Shown here in pieces: positions 1 through 11,500 of a DNA stretch of 64,000 nt; positions within the stretch are counted from its first letter, which is position 1; every line of letters starts with the position of its first letter. A model generated the notes under the pieces. The model was given only the letters and a program-made list of their open reading frames with translations. It ran no database searches and was not told where the DNA came from. The position numbers were made by a program, and so were the translations under genes. The stretch comes from Typha latifolia (lineage: Eukaryota > Streptophyta > Magnoliopsida > Poales > Typhaceae), in contig CM034103.1 in NCBI GenBank assembly GCA_019914945.1, positions 7,626,001-7,690,000 of the forward strand, given 5' to 3'.

Positions 1-674
1 CAACACCGCCTACCAAAGTAGCATTGGCATGACTCCGTTCGAGGAAGTGTATAGGCGCACGGCTTTGACACTACGCTTTTTGATCTAGTGGCATCTGCAG
101 ATCGGATGGAGGTGGACTTAGCATTGATAGAGACACCACATTGAGGAGGTTGCGTGCCCATCTTAAACTTACTCAAAACTGTATGAAGCAAGTTTATGAT
201 CGTAGTCATTGGGAGTAGGAGTTCGACATCGATAATTGGGTATTTGTGAGAGTACAACCGTATCGACAGGTGACCTTGTGTCCGATGCGTAATCAAAAGT
301 TAGCACATCGCTACTTTGGTCTGTTTCGGCTGTCAGAGCGTATCGGTCCAGTTGCATACCATTTGGAGCTGCCAGAGGGGTCGAGAGTACATCCTGTCTT
401 TCATGTTTCATTATTGAGAGAGCAAGCGCATTAGAGATCATGAGGTCGTTGGATTAGCTCTACCGAAGCTATTAGAGAAGATAGAGATCGTAGAGCTAGT
501 TCGTGTACTTGCTAAGCCATCATGGTACTAGATTAGAGATGGAGATTCTAGTTGAGTGGCTTGGCAAGCTATCCGATTAGGCGACATGGGAGTTGGAGGC
601 AGATATCATTGAGCATTTTCCTGACTTTACAACTTGAGGGCAAGGTGGGGGAAGCGTGGTGGGCTAATACACCT
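1..674 (+). pseudogene. Ty3/gypsy (family A) integrase C-terminus and chromodomain remnant
   Basis: Degenerate 3' end of a gypsy pol gene, running off the left edge. The frame at 246-434 keeps the integrase C-terminal pattern (GPVAYHLELPEGSRVHP, FHVSLLRE). The next codons carry chromodomain-like remains (VEWLGK, TWELEAD) broken by stops. The stretch is clearly homologous to 59460-60133, the same region of a copy downstream, and both run directly into the same LTR. The integrase core, RT and gag are outside the window or lost. Stops and frameshifts rule out function. Confidence 0.8.
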
Positions 675-1369
675 TGTTAGAGTCCTTTCTTATTGCATCA
701 GTTTTTATTTTCATTAAACTAAATTTTTTGTAGGTCGCATTCGAACGCGGAAAGGGTCGCATTCGAACGTCTGCATCAGATTCGCAAAAATAGAGAATGC
801 GAACCAAAATTATTATTATTTTATTAATTACTATTATTTTGGCTTGTTGGCTACCCTCTATAAAGGTGTGGATGGCAGCCAAAATCAGAATGCTATTGGA
901 ATATTAGTTTCTTGCGTCTTTATCTTCTCTCTACCCTAATCTCCCTCTTCCCTCTTCACCAACCTACCACCTCTACCGTTGGCAAGGTCTCTCCTAACTT
1001 CTAATCTCTCTCATCTGTCGAATTCTCCCCCTTCTTTGGGATCTCGACCACTTCTTCCCCTTTGTCTTTATCCCTTAAGCAACATCATTCATCCACCCTC
1101 ATCTCCATTATCATCCATAACCCTAACATCCACTCCACCTGTCACCACCACCATCATCTGCAATATATTATATTTTTATCCCAGTTGTGTTTCGAATCTG
1201 AAAAGGGCATAAATACAAAAAACATAGATCAGGGAGTTATGGATCGATTCCACTTGGTTTCGTAATTTGCTGACTTCGGAAGGATATTTGGTGAATATTT
1301 TCTCTTGGTTGTAAGGACTATTTCATATAATAAATTCAGATTTTGAAGAGATCGTTCCGTAGCTTATCA
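675..1369 (+). repeat. Family A gypsy LTR (about 695 bp)
   Basis: Starts TGTTAGAGTC directly after the pol end and finishes with ATATCA-like sequence (TTATCA) one base before a primer binding site. Similar sequences occur at 55225-56189, 57840-58102, 60134-60700 and 63426-64000. The interior has the family's hallmarks: TTCGAACG motifs near 750-775, the phrase GGTGTGGATGGCAGCC near 865 and a CT-rich tract. Upstream is pol and downstream is a PBS, so one LTR serves both neighbours, as in tandem copies formed by recombination. Confidence 0.75.
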
Positions 1370-1370
1370 T

Positions 1371-1467
1371 TGGTATCAGAGTCTATCAATTTGATATCAT
1401 AGACACTATCATTGGTATTAGAGCCTATCAATTTGATATTGTAGAAACATATCATTGGTATCAAAGC
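1371..1467 (+). repeat. Three tandem copies of a tRNA-Met-type primer binding site
   Basis: PBS-like 12-mers begin at 1371 (TGGTATCAGAGT), 1413 (TGGTATTAGAGC) and 1456 (TGGTATCAAAGC). They are embedded in a 42-43 bp unit with the phrase ATCAATTTGATAT. A normal LTR element has one PBS. The unit spans the LTR/internal junction. Confidence 0.7.
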
Positions 1468-1499
1468 CTGTCAATTTGGTACCGTAGAACCCTATTAAT

Positions 1500-2038
1500 A
1501 GGAGACAACATGTTTTGGGAACTTAAGAGTCAGCTGCAAAAAAATAACAACTATCTCTGTTTGAATGTATTGATGTGTTTAAAACATGTTTTGGGAACTC
1601 AGGAGTTATCTGGATGTGTTTTGGATGTGTCTAAAATAGTGTCTTGGATGTTATGGATGTTCTGGATGTTTATATATTGGCAATCTGGGTTGGATACTGA
1701 CCGGATGTTTATATAATGGCAATGGTTATATGTTTTTGATGTTTTTGAGTATTGTTTGTATGTTTATGTTGATGCTGACTAGATATTCTAGATGTTGTTT
1801 GAATGTGTTGTTTGTATGTTTATGTTGATACTAACTGGATGTTTATGTTGATACTAACTGGAGGATTATGCTGATACTGACTAGATGTGTTTAAGACTAG
1901 TTCTAGGTGGACATGTTCTCTACGTGTTGTTACAAAATTGAATAGATTGAGTGCTTACAAAGTTATGGACATCTTACAAAGGAGTGAATGAAAAAGTGCT
2001 TACAAATTTTGTATTTGCAGTGTTTGACTGCTTTCTAT
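1500..2038. other. Non-coding tract with GGATGTT-type simple repeats
   Basis: No gene recognised. Between about 1600 and 1890 the sequence is built from short recurring phrases (TGGATGTGTT, GGATGTTTATAT, GATACTGACT). The short open frame at 1510-1716 is a product of this repetition. Confidence 0.45.
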
Positions 2039-2764
2039 TCAAAGTAGATGAAGATTTGCAATACTTGACTGCTTACAAAGGTTTGCAGCGTCTGATTGCT
2101 TACAGAAACAAATAAGTAAACATAAAACAATAATCATACAACAACTAAAGAAATAAACTCTCATGTGCTTTGTGTGTATCTTTCTAATATAAACTTGTAG
2201 TTCTTCATTCCTCTTGAGTAGGTTATAATTAGCTTCCTCCAAATTGGATAGGTTTGCTTTCAATTCTTGCTTCTCTAATTGCAGAGACTTAATAAAATCC
2301 ATTAGATTATTCTCCATCTTCTTAGTAGTCTTATCCTTGTCAATTTCACTGCTTTGAGGAGGATGAACCCAGCAGAAAAAATCACATGAATTATCATTCT
2401 GCAAATTAAAATGACTGAACTTAGAACAATAATGACTGAACTTAGAGAAAATGGTAGTAGCTGAAATAAGTAAAAAAATGACAGCAATTGAAAATAAGTA
2501 AAAAAAAAACACCAGCTGAAAATAAGTAAACAAAAACAGCAGCCGAAAATAAGTAAAAAAAAAAACACCAGCTGAAAATAAGTAAAAAAATAGCAGTTGC
2601 AAATAAGTTATACTCACTTTGAAATTGATGCATCCCAAAAACCTCCTTCCAGGATTATTCTTTGTAAATGAAGGAATCAAAGCAGCTTTGATTCCACAAT
2701 GGCATCTAACATCTGTCATAGGATGAGTTTGGTAGCTATTGATACTGCTATTACTAGAAGTCAT
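2039..2764 (-). CDS. GRF-type zinc-finger protein with coiled coil and C-terminal membrane segment
   Basis: Two-exon gene on the minus strand. Exon 1 is 2764-2618 (49 codons from ATG), intron 2617-2399 (donor GTGAGT, acceptor TTTGCAG), exon 2 2398-2039. The spliced product is about 168 residues. It contains the GRF zinc-finger pattern: CHCG, then PGRRFLGC, then CDFFCW, with the intron between the third and fourth metal ligands. After it come a Leu/Glu/Lys-rich coiled coil (MDFIKSLQLEKQELKANLSN) and a hydrophobic stretch near the end (FFSCCMIIVLCLLICF). Plants have many small GRF + coiled coil + TM proteins of unknown role, and this fits that class. The intron consists of 33-bp repeats and stays open in frame, so unspliced reading gives 241 residues. 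It may be a host gene or a copy carried by a transposon; I saw no terminal inverted repeats. Confidence 0.6.
   Translation of the reverse strand: MTSSNSSINSYQTHPMTDVRCHCGIKAALIPSFTKNNPGRRFLGCINFKVSITYLQLLFFYLFSAGVFFFTYFRLLFLFTYFQLVFFFYLFSIAVIFLLISATTIFSKFSHYCSKFSHFNLQNDNSCDFFCWVHPPQSSEIDKDKTTKKMENNLMDFIKSLQLEKQELKANLSNLEEANYNLLKRNEELQVYIRKIHTKHMRVYFFSCCMIIVLCLLICFCKQSDAANLCKQSSIANLHLL
2455..2612 (-). repeat. About five 33-bp tandem repeats filling the GRF gene intron
   Basis: The plus-strand unit is roughly AGCTGAAAATAAGTAAAAAA plus a variable tail (CACC, CAGC), in about five imperfect copies. Because 33 is a multiple of three, the intron has no stop in the gene's frame and would encode a hydrophobic Phe/Tyr/Leu repeat if retained. 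Confidence 0.7.
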
Positions 2765-4005
2765 TGTAAAAGAACGGTTTGATATTTGATTTGGATTGGG
2801 TTGATGAAGAAAAGCTTAGGCTTAAGTGTTGGAGGAGTAAGAAGAAGTTTGGGTTTAGAAAGGGGCTGGAGGAAAAAGAAGAAGTGTTGGAGGAGTAAAA
2901 AGAATATAGACAGATTTCGAATGGGGTGGAGGAGGAAGAAAAGAAATGAAGAAGAATAAGTTATATTTTTAGGTAGCAGAAGGGTAATTTTGTCCTAATA
3001 TAAAAGAGTTAAATATTTTAAGGGCATATTTGTTACAAATCAGTCACGTGAACTGCACCTGACTATTTTGATTCAAAATTTTGGACACCGGTTATACGGA
3101 AGGGCAACATTGCAATGCACGATTAGTTCGGGGTCCTGATTGTAGCGTTTTAAATGTCAGGAAGTCACTTTGATACTACCATATAGTACAGGAGGTGTTA
3201 CTGTAATTAAACCTATATAATATATTTTAATATAGAAAAATATCTTAGGGTAAAACTACTCACAGTTTGATTATAATATACGAAACACACTTTCTTATGT
3301 TTGTCATTCAAATGTCAACTCATCGCTAATATTATCCATGGCGTTCCAAAAAAAAGTTCAAGATCTGAAAATATTTAGATAGTATAAAGTTAGTTATTTA
3401 TTTAAATTAGAATCCATTCGTATAATATATATATATGATAACATTAATATGCTATTACTATAAATTATATTTATTTATTAAAGACCCTAATTTTCTAATT
3501 ATATATCAAGCATATAATAATTAATATCTTTTGATATAAAACATAAAATAAAAGACTAATTGTACAATAATATAATTTAAAAAACAAGTACATACAATAT
3601 CTAATTATAATTTAATTATTTTGTGATTACTACTCATAATTAATCAATAATTATACATAAAATAGTCGTTATCCGGTCATGTAAATAAATATCAAAGCTT
3701 AGTATTTCATTTTATACGAAAATAGTATATAATAATAAGGTGCTAGAAATACATTATATATATATATATATAAACAAGAATATAAATGTATATGAATTTG
3801 AATATTAATAATAAAAAAAGAACTATATGTATTAATCTAATAATAATAACTAAACTATAGATCTACTTATATGTAATTATTTATAATCATAATTAATTAG
3901 TAATTGTACTAATTATACTTAGCTAATAATTGGGTTAGTGGGTATACATTATTAAACTGATTAACTCTGCAATTAAATATAATTTACATTAACAAAATAA
4001 ATAAA
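2765..4005. other. Upstream flank of the GRF gene and AT-rich spacer, no gene seen
   Basis: 2765-3250 is the 5' flank of the minus-strand GRF gene, with purine-rich stretches. 3250-4005 is extremely AT-rich, with a (TA)n run near 3756-3772. No coding pattern in any frame. Confidence 0.5.
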
Positions 4006-4559
4006 TTGAAGAAAAGGGAACAAAATCCCTATGCTACAATGCTAGGCTCGATCCAGCACTGTTTGCTACAATATTGGGCTGAGCCTAACACTGTTGTAGC
4101 AAAGGAGAAGAGAGACCGAAGAAGAAGAAGAAGAAGAAGAAGAAGAAGAAGAAGAAGAAGAAGAAGAAGAAGAAGAAGAAGAAGGAGAAGAAGAAGGAGA
4201 AGAAGAGGGATGGGGAGCTAGGCCAGCGAGGAGGGGGCTAATCGTTGGTGGCTTGATTCCGATGAACCCGAGCCCAAGGGAAAGAGGAGAAAAAAAAGAG
4301 AGGAAAGAAGAGAAAAGAAAGGAGAAGAGAAAAAGGCTCACATGTAGATGCTCGGTGGTGGTGGGGTTCCAGGGACGGTGTCAGGAATCCGAGGGGAGAG
4401 AGAGGCGGTAAAGAAAGGGGGGTCCCGCAGTGCCCCCAATGTAGCTAGCTAGCCTAGGCCGGTGGCGCCCCCACGCACTCCCTCCCTACATGGCACGAGG
4501 TCAGCCACATCATGCCATGAATTTATTTGTTTAGCCTTTTTTAGGGCTGGGTTATTACA
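4006..4559 (-). repeat. LTR-like non-coding repeat, right end, with (GAA)n tract
   Basis: Related to 37540-38071, which is the right part of a gypsy LTR. Both have a purine-rich GAGAAGA tract, a phrase close to AACCCGAGCCCAAG and the terminal sequence GGGTTATTACA. The tract 4118-4205 is a (GAA)n microsatellite. The left boundary was not located, so this may be an LTR fragment. The Arg-rich and Ser-rich open frames here only translate the microsatellite. Confidence 0.4.
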
Positions 4560-4974
4560 TAGTTGGCCCCTAGTCTTGTTACAAATATAATCTATTTCTC
4601 TTTGTCTAACTTTTGCTATATATGTTTATGAGATTCCAAATATATACTTGTATGCCTACATGTTGAATGACATTCATGCTATCACCTCCTTGAAACGTCC
4701 CCAAACTGCCACGTGATGTTGCCCTTATGTGAGGTCCACGTAGAGGCCAGAAGGACTAGGAACATATAATCATAACCAAATAAGACCAAAATAGAGAAAT
4801 AATAGAAGAGTCGCATGCCACAACAAGTTTATAAATAGTGCAAAAAACGGGTATAGTATCTAAATATAAGAGCATATGCTAAAAAATAAGATACAATAAT
4901 AGGAAAGAACATGCCCCTTATAATAGTATTACACCATAAAAGTTAAAAAAGTCATAACACCATACTAGGTAAAC
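4560..4974. other. Spacer, nothing recognised
   Basis: AT-rich unique-looking sequence between the LTR-like repeat and the hAT element. No open frame or structure stands out. Confidence 0.4.
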
Positions 4975-6025
4975 TAGGGGTGTCAAAATAAACGAGCAGC
5001 TTGGGCTCAACTCCGCTGAAGCTCGGGCTTGACTCGATTTAGCTTGAGCTTTATTTTAAGGCTCAATTTGTATTTTGAGCCAAGCCTAAGTTGGAGCCAG
5101 CTCGCTCAGGCTCACCTCAATAGGCTCGGTTTAAATATAATATTTATTAATATTATTTATATTAATATATATTATATATAAATATTATTTATAACTATTA
5201 GATCTTTGATCCAATGGTTATTATTATCCTATCTCTATCTAATTGTAACCCTAAATATAATATAAAAAAACTCCCAACAAACCCAACGCCCAATCTCCTC
5301 ATTTCCTCTTCCTCCTCCTCCTCCATTGATCAGCTCATCCGACCTCTTCCACGGCCTCCTCCTCCATCAGCTCAACCTTGACCTCAGTGTCGGCCTTCTC
5401 CTCCATCGACCTGACCTTGACCTCGGTGTTGGCCTCCTCCTTCATCATCGTTGGCCCCGGCATCGACCTCCTCATCTTCCTCCTCCCTCACCTCCTCGTC
5501 CTCCTCCTCTTTGACCTCCTCATCCGGCCTCCTCATCCTCCATCAACAAGTCGCTGCCATCTTCTCCTCTCAGTTGGCCTCCTCCTTCTCCGGCCTACTC
5601 ATCCTCCTCCGGCATTGGCAAGCCGCGGCCTCCTCCTCTTCCTTTGGCCTCCTCCTCCATCGATCTCTTCCTTCGGCAAGCTGCTGCCCCGCCATCTCCT
5701 CCTCCTCTTCTTCCTTCACCACCTCATCGGGCCTCATTGTCCTCTATCGACAAGCCGCCGCCACCTTCTCCTCTCTATCGACCTCTTCCTCCTCCTCCAG
5801 CCTCGACAAGCTGCCGCCTCCTCCTATTCCTTCGGCAAATCATCGTCTCGCCGTCTCCTCCACCTCCTCCTCTTCTAATCAAGCTCGGGCTCAATCTAGC
5901 TCGGTTGGAGCTCAGCTCGAGTTGAGCTAAGCTGAGCCTAAGCATCTTTAGAGGGCTCAAAATTAATTTTGAGCCGAGCTTGAGCTAGAGCCAGCTCGCT
6001 TAGGCTTGACTCGTTTACATCCCTA
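4975..6025. mobile_element. Non-autonomous hAT-superfamily element with perfect 8-bp target duplication
   Basis: The left end reads TAGGGGTGTCAAAATAAACG and the right end, reverse-complemented, TAGGGATGTAAACGAG. These are short imperfect terminal inverted repeats. The flanks carry an identical 8-bp duplication, AGGTAAAC (4967-4974 and 6026-6033), as expected of hAT transposition. Subterminal regions are rich in GCTCGAGCTTGAGC-like short inverted phrases. The interior (5280-5880) is a CT-rich tract of CCTCCTC repeats giving Ser/Pro/Leu-rich frames without domain character. No transposase, so it was presumably mobilised in trans. Confidence 0.8.
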
Positions 6026-6033
6026 AGGTAAAC

Positions 6034-6356
6034 TCTATAAAAGCTTTCGTCATGACAACAATTAATTTGCAACATGTGTGAAATATAGATGTGCCTAACG
6101 CTCATCAAATAACACTATCGCTAATATGATAATATGTATATAAGTACACCCATCTTAGGTAAAATATATAACATTTCATCTTAGGATTTCTTGCACAAAA
6201 AAGCCACTTGGTTTTTGTTTTTCTAAGTCAAGCCTATTTTCGATTCCCATTGTAGATGAGACTTTTTTTCCTTTATTTTTTTCAAGTTTGTCTTTCTACT
6301 ATTTAGTGCTCATTAAATGCTGATGAGACAATATAAGATAGAAATGATTTATACCC
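6034..6356. other. Spacer, nothing recognised
   Basis: AT-rich DNA between the hAT element and the foldback repeat. No gene. Confidence 0.4.
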
Positions 6357-7476
6357 TCTTCTTCTTCTTCTTCTTCTTTTTTGTTGTTGTTTCTTTTTCT
6401 TTTTTTTGTTCCTGCCATTTTTATTCTATCTCTTAATCTTCTCTTTTTTTTTCTACGTAGGTCTCTCTAATCGCTCTTTAATTAATATATTAAGAGGCTA
6501 ATTAGAGATAGTTTAAATAAATAAAAACTTTTTAATCAATGTTTCAAACATAGAAGATCTATGCTGGAAATAAATTACAATAGCCACTAAAAAAACTATA
6601 AATTACTATCATAATTTTATACTTAAACTATGAATTATTCATTACACTACAAATAAATTTTGAATCTAAAGAAATTTTGAATACAAATTTCTACATCATG
6701 ATGTCATGGATTTTATCCAATTAGTTTCATAATCTTTTGACATTAGATGGTTATCTTTTGAATATTTTTTTAAAATTATGTAGAATTAAAATTTTATAGT
6801 TTAAGTACGACATTTGTACTTAAACTATGAATTTCATACTTAAACAATCAAATTCTAATTCTTCATAGTTTTGAAAAAATATTTAGAAGATATTCGTTTG
6901 ACGTCTAAATAATATGAATCTAGAATTTTACTATTTAGAGCTTCTTTAGATCTAATCTATCTGAAGGTTTTTGGACCAAAAAAAACATAAGAATAAGAAA
7001 AAAAAAAGGGTATGAGTCATATAGTTTTGTACTTAAACCACAAAATTTTCATTTAGTGCAGTTTTGGAAAAATATTATGAAGATAATCATATAACGTCCA
7101 AATATTACAAAACTAATTCGATAATATTGCTAACATCATGATCTACAATTTTTGTATTGAGAGTTTTTTCAGATTAGGAATCTATCTACGACAGCATGAC
7201 TAATTTTTAGTTTAAGTATGAAATTTTATGTTTAAGTACGAAATTCTAACTATAATTCATAAGTTTTTTAAATAGATACTATAATTTATTTGCAACATAG
7301 ATTAAGTTCTCTTTTTGAAAATATTGATTAAATAGTTTTTATTTATTTAATTTATCCTAATTATCTCACCACTATATCTGATCAGTCTCTTCTGTATTAA
7401 TTAAAGAACGATTAAAGAGATTTGTATAGAAAAAAATAATTAAGAGATAGAAGAAGAAGAAGAAGAAGAAGAAGTA
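6357..7476. repeat. Large foldback (inverted-repeat) element with TTC/GAA microsatellite ends
   Basis: The left arm starts with a (TTC)n run at about 6357-6380 and the right arm ends with a (GAA)n run at about 7446-7476. The reverse complement of 7300-7476 matches 6357-6590 (shared phrases TCTTTAATTAATA, AAATAAATAAAAACT, TTTAATCAAT). Further in, 6680-6780 matches the reverse complement of 7060-7190 (CATCATGAT, AAAACTAATT). A direct repeat of the same module lies near 6860-6950. No coding capacity. It could be a foldback transposon or a head-to-head duplication. Confidence 0.6.
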
Positions 7477-7621
7477 GCATAAAAAGGTAGGAAAAGAATA
7501 CGAAGTAGAAGAAAATCGATAACATCATGATCAATAATTTTTGTATATAGAATATTTTTTAGATTAGAAATTTATCTATGGCAGAACGAATAATTTCTGG
7601 TTTAAAATGAAATTATGAATT

Positions 7622-10600
7622 TGTAACACTCGCCACCAAACACATGCCCCTCACGTGGATAGAACCTACGTGATCACTACGTAACCTGCTGGTCAATGTT
7701 TCAACACAATATACAAGAGAAAATATATATTTCCATAAATAATATAGACAAAAAAAATCCGATAATACATTAATACCTAAGGCCACAACAAGCCTCAAAA
7801 TATACATCCATAAAAATATAAATCAATGCTCATGCAGGAGCTACATGTCATCTAGCTTAATTTACATGAATAGAATAAATAAGAAAAAGAAAACTATAAA
7901 CTAATCTTCGCTAGATCCTCCACGAGCTCGGAGTCATTTACTATATGAAAAATAATTCTACCAAAAGGTGGTGAGCATAAAACCTAGCAAGTATCTATAC
8001 AGTTTATAAGTAGTATAAACAAGGATACAATAATAGGTAAATATGAATATACACATCAAAATCAAATAGAATGCATTAGTACTATATACTCATCATGCTC
8101 ATCCAATGCGCACATGCATTAGCAAACAGTAACATGAAATGCACTAATCCGGACTAACATGTCCTCAAACTCAAGTTCAAACTGAGCTCTACCTATAGGT
8201 CATGTCAACGTTACACCACATGATATGCATCATCTTAAACTACCAAGTTTGTAATATAGGCTCATGCTGAGCTATGCCCGTAGGCTACATCATCACTCAC
8301 ACCCGACCACACACATACCTCCAAGGGAGGGTAGACCCTAGCGGTAGAATCAATTGCTCATCACCCGACGAACAGCATGACAGATTGTTCACCATCGCAG
8401 ACTAAGGACCTTATCATAAGACCATTACATAGGTCAATATCGCACATCGATACTATCATTCGAGCCCTCAACTCTACATCATCGCACCACCGTATGAAAA
8501 TCATAAGCCATCGCTCACAGATGCCCTCACCCTGCATCATCAAGCACCGCTAGGTTTATGTCATCCTAACATTCACTCTCTCTCTCTATCTTAAATATCC
8601 TAAATAGTATGACTCTTATCAATTGATAGTAAATTGCCCATTGTCCGGTAAAACGGCCGCTTGATTGTTTGTGATCAACAAACTGAGACCTCAAGCATGG
8701 GTCTTAATATATAAGTATAATATATCCCCTGCACCTAGACCTGACTAGAGAGGTGTGGGGTATTGTCAAGACGCAGAAGTCACCCCCTTATGATCATGCA
8801 TATGTACAAATAGCATGATATTATACAACATAACAAGCATAATAGAACACACATCATTATCATATATTACGTGCTATCAAACATAATTATGCCTAACAGA
8901 TATGCATAAAAATCATAATACATATAATTTTACTAAACATCAAATAAAATTATTATGCACAACATGTATTACTAACAGTAAGAAGACGTACGCACATGCA
9001 TGATATGGATGCGATGATGTCATAAGGTAGGACATTGCATTCTTTACATTACTTCTAGATTATAAAAGTTTCACTTGTCTGACGTCATTTTCCTAATACT
9101 AGCTGAAACTACGCCATAGGATCATCCTCATAGGTTATAGAGTCCACCTCGATAAGGAAAATAATAATAATAAGCATAAGCACAATTGTCTACAATTAAT
9201 TAATTAAATAATCCTACTATCGTCCACTATAGGCTTGGGTCGGTCTATTTAAGATTTCTTCTATTTATTTAGTCAAGTAGGACTGGCATAGCTGTACTAA
9301 GGCCTAACACATTATTAAATATAATTAAAAATATTTTTCTCAAATTATCGCCTATATCGCCATTATCAAATTTACAGAAGATCGCATAGACAACATTTAA
9401 TTAATAAGCTTCGATAAATAATGCAGCTTGCTTAATACAATTTTCCTTAGAAATTTGTATTAATTCTCCAACAAAAGAAATTAATACAGCTATACTCAGA
9501 TCACCGACTCATTTACTAAAATTAATTGAGCAAAAAAGATACTCAACCATGTTAAACTCCAATTAGAGCTAAATCTAAATTAGGAGCAATTAGTTATGGC
9601 ACTATCAGGCCACAAGCTAAAATATTAAAATTAATTTATTAATTAATATAGCTAACAAGGCTATCCTCTAGAATGATTAATTAATGCTGAAGTTTGACAA
9701 TAATTAACTAAGAAACAAAAAGGTAAATAAATTAAAAAAGATATAATTAAATTATTTGGGTCAGTCCAAAGCCCAAAGCAATAGGCTGGGCTACAACCAA
9801 CCCAAAGACCACTATAAAACCAATAACATTAAGCCTAAAGCCACTTGGGCTGGGCCACAACCTAACCCGCAAGACCATGCAGGTGAGAGCAGCCCAACCC
9901 CGAAACCGTGGGTTGGGCTAGGCTGTAATCAGCCTAGGCCCCAGACCATGGGCTGGGCTGCATCTAGCCTGAGCCCAAGCTAGGTTGGGTTGCACTCAGC
10001 CTAAGCCTAGACCACTGCACCTAGCTTGAGCCCAAGATGGGTTGGGTGGCACTCAGCCCGAGCCCAAGCCCAAACCATGGGCTGGGTTGCACTCAGCCCG
10101 AGCCCAGGTTGGGTTGGGCTGCACTCAGCCCAAGCTAAAACCATGTGCTGGGCTGCACTCAATCCAAGCCCAAACCACGGGCTAAGGTGCACCTAGCACG
10201 AGCCCAAGATGTGTTGGGCTGCACTCCGCGCAGCCCACCACCCTCCATCCTTCCTCATCCCAACCAAGAAAAAGGAACGAGTGATGGCTGTCGGCGGCCA
10301 CCGCCACTGGCAGCTGGGGCCAACAGGCCAACCGATGCCCCTCTAGTGGAGGAAGGCACTCACAGTGCCGACCTAGCCCGGCGAAAAGACAACGACCACC
10401 CACCAACGAGCAAGAACCTAATCAAGGGGAGGGGGTGCTACCAGTGAACCCGGCCGCCGACAAACTCAGCTGCCATGAGGGCATCGAAGGAAGCCATCGA
10501 GGGAATCCACGGGAGGAGAGGATGCTCACTGGACCGGCGCAGCAAGGCATGAGGCTACCGATCGGCTAGATCATGGCGAGACTGAGAGAAGGAAACTTCA

Positions 10601-10978
10601 GGAGAAAAATCCCAAATTATTAACACATTTTAAAATTAAACATACCTGATGAGGGAGGAGCTCCCGCGCTTCGATCCTTGGGTTGGTGAGCTCGACGGTG
10701 ATCTGGTGCAACAACATCCCAAAGGTGGCTAACGGCAGCCGCGGACAAGAAGGGAGGAAAAGGGTGCACGTGCACACCCTTAAGCCCCCAATTTTTTTTT
10801 TAATTTTTATTTTTATTTTTTTATGTTATATCTTCCCTCCAAAACATAAGGATAATCATGTCTTCTAGGTGACTTGCATATGCCGAGAAAAATGAAACTC
10901 TAATCGGAGTGTTTAAGGCGTTTTCTATAGTCCTAGGGGTCTCTCTATTACAAAAAAAGTTCAAAAGGGGTTATTGTA
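7622..10978 (-). repeat. Long LTR-like non-coding repeat (candidate solo LTR or LARD-type fragment)
   Basis: Begins TGTAACACTC and ends GGGGTTATTGTA, resembling the ends TGTAACACCC...GGTTATTACA of the gypsy LTR at 33609-38071. Flanking pentamers GAATT and GAAAT are near-identical, consistent with a decayed target duplication. No RT, integrase or gag was found across 3.3 kb. The interior holds a GC-rich minisatellite. The boundaries are inferred from terminal similarity only. Confidence 0.35.
9893..10232. repeat. GC-rich minisatellite (GGGCTGGGCTGCACTCAGCC-type)
   Basis: The phrases GGGCTGGGCTGCACT, CAGCCCGAGCCCAAGC and AAACCATGGGCTGGG recur about seven times with a variable 30-60 bp period. 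The open frames on both strands here (QPKPW-like, LGLSAAQ-like) only translate the repeat. Confidence 0.7.
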
Positions 10979-11500
10979 GAAATGAGTGATAGTTTAGAGG
11001 TCTAAATATAATTAACCCTAAAAATAATCTGGTTGCTTGAGCTTGATTTGACTTCAGGACAATAAAATTTGGCTGTGTAAAATTAGAATATATATATATA
11101 TATATTGTATATGCTTGGTAATAAAGCTTGATTAATTGAATCCCTTTGCGCACTACACTACACTCAGCTTTGCATTTACGATTCGTTGCAGCCAAAATTA
11201 AGGTTCCTGTTCATCTCGACGTAGATAGGATCAAAACTAAGCTTCAATTTCCAATTAAACCTCCACCAATCTTGATTTGTAACCTTAAGCTCTGGAATCA
11301 ACTTCAATCCGAGCCTGATCGAGCTCGATCGATCTCGGTCGGTCGCTCCGCCTTCGGGTTAGGCCGAGAGTCGTATCAGGCTCGTCACTCCTCCCAAATC
11401 ACCTATATTAGTTTCTGGCACAAGAAAAGGGGATAGGAGGAGACTCTTCTACTCTGCTCTCCATAGTTCCGCTGCGGTCCTTGAATTGAAACCCGAGGGG
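10979..11500. other. Spacer; (AT)n tract at 11083-11107
   Basis: Contains a short TA dinucleotide run. 11140-11500 is more balanced in base composition and may be 5' UTR of the putative exon that follows. Confidence 0.3.

Noticed and set aside
2765..3250. Terminal inverted repeats making the GRF gene a Pack-MULE
   Set aside because: I could not match this flank with the sequence on the other side of the gene (1500-2038).
4006..4221. Arg-rich open frame (and the Ser-rich frame opposite)
   Set aside because: Direct translation of a (GAA)n microsatellite; no start context or domain.
5326..5930. Three overlapping Pro/Ser/Leu-rich frames
   Set aside because: All three frames stay open because the DNA is a CTCCTC repeat within a hAT element.
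9756..10447. Open frames on both strands rich in Gln, Pro, Trp and Gly
   Set aside because: They translate the GC-rich minisatellite; composition is repeat-driven.
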